This document shows, piece after piece, positions 27,142-27,153 of a stretch of 27,153 bases of DNA. The notes beneath the pieces are model-generated. The model searched no databases and was not told the origin of the DNA. It was given only the letters and a program-made list of their open reading frames with translations. This DNA comes from a virus. Both the position numbers and the translations under genes were made by a program. The first letter of the stretch is position 1. Every line of letters begins with the position of its first letter. The stretch spans positions 1 through 27,153 of the IMG/VR virus record IMGVR_UViG_3300025769_010767, one strand, 5' to 3'.

Positions 27142-27153
27142 TTACAATTCTGT

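Overview
The window looks like part of a tailed (siphovirus-type) phage or prophage of a Bacteroidetes host, plausibly a Flavobacteria-like bacterium. Evidence: AT-rich DNA, terminase, portal, tape-measure and tail genes, and Bacteroidetes-type promoters (a TAnnTTTG -7 element, and A-rich leaders instead of Shine-Dalgarno sites). Every gene I could support is on the minus strand, so transcription runs from high to low coordinates. No tRNA, rRNA, CRISPR array, IS element, integrase or attachment site was found. The major capsid protein is not in the window; gene order suggests it lies beyond the low-coordinate edge.

Layout in transcription order: (1) 27119-20068, tail module: tail tube, tail-assembly chaperone pair joined by a programmed -1 frameshift, tape measure, large baseplate/tail-tip protein, Gp80-like fibre protein, lectin/arabinofuranosidase-like tail protein. 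(2) 19762-17168, small-gene operons led by a metallophosphoesterase. (3) 17086-14420, a tightly overlapping recombination/replication operon from a candidate annealing protein to an SSB-like protein. (4) 14328-11378, SNF2 helicase-methyltransferase fusion with HTH proteins. (5) 11247-8721, replication initiator carrying an internal iteron array (candidate origin), then a primase-helicase and a tiny Cys-containing protein. (6) 8645-7588, small HTH and cytosine methyltransferase. (7) 7535-6588, DUF5675 protein plus 3TM holin, a likely lysis pair. (8) 5741-1714, TerS-TerL-portal-head morphogenesis, interrupted by one-promoter accessory genes. (9) 1630-365, a cassette with its own promoter and terminator carrying a WbpB/WlbA-like sugar-nucleotide dehydrogenase. 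(10) A truncated gene at the left edge.

The strongest unexplained signal is a regulatory one. Ten promoters carry two copies of TTCATCGAA (minus-strand reading) exactly 21 bp apart, ending 28-29 bp upstream of a TAnnTTTG-like -7 box, with no consistent -33 element; an eleventh has one copy. The boxes overlap the stop codons or terminators of the preceding genes and are read in different frames, so they are conserved as DNA. Structural/late genes use a second promoter class without boxes. This implies one DNA-binding regulator controlling most non-structural genes. Seven short genes (42 to 56 codons) were read directly from the sequence, several linked by ATGA-type overlaps.
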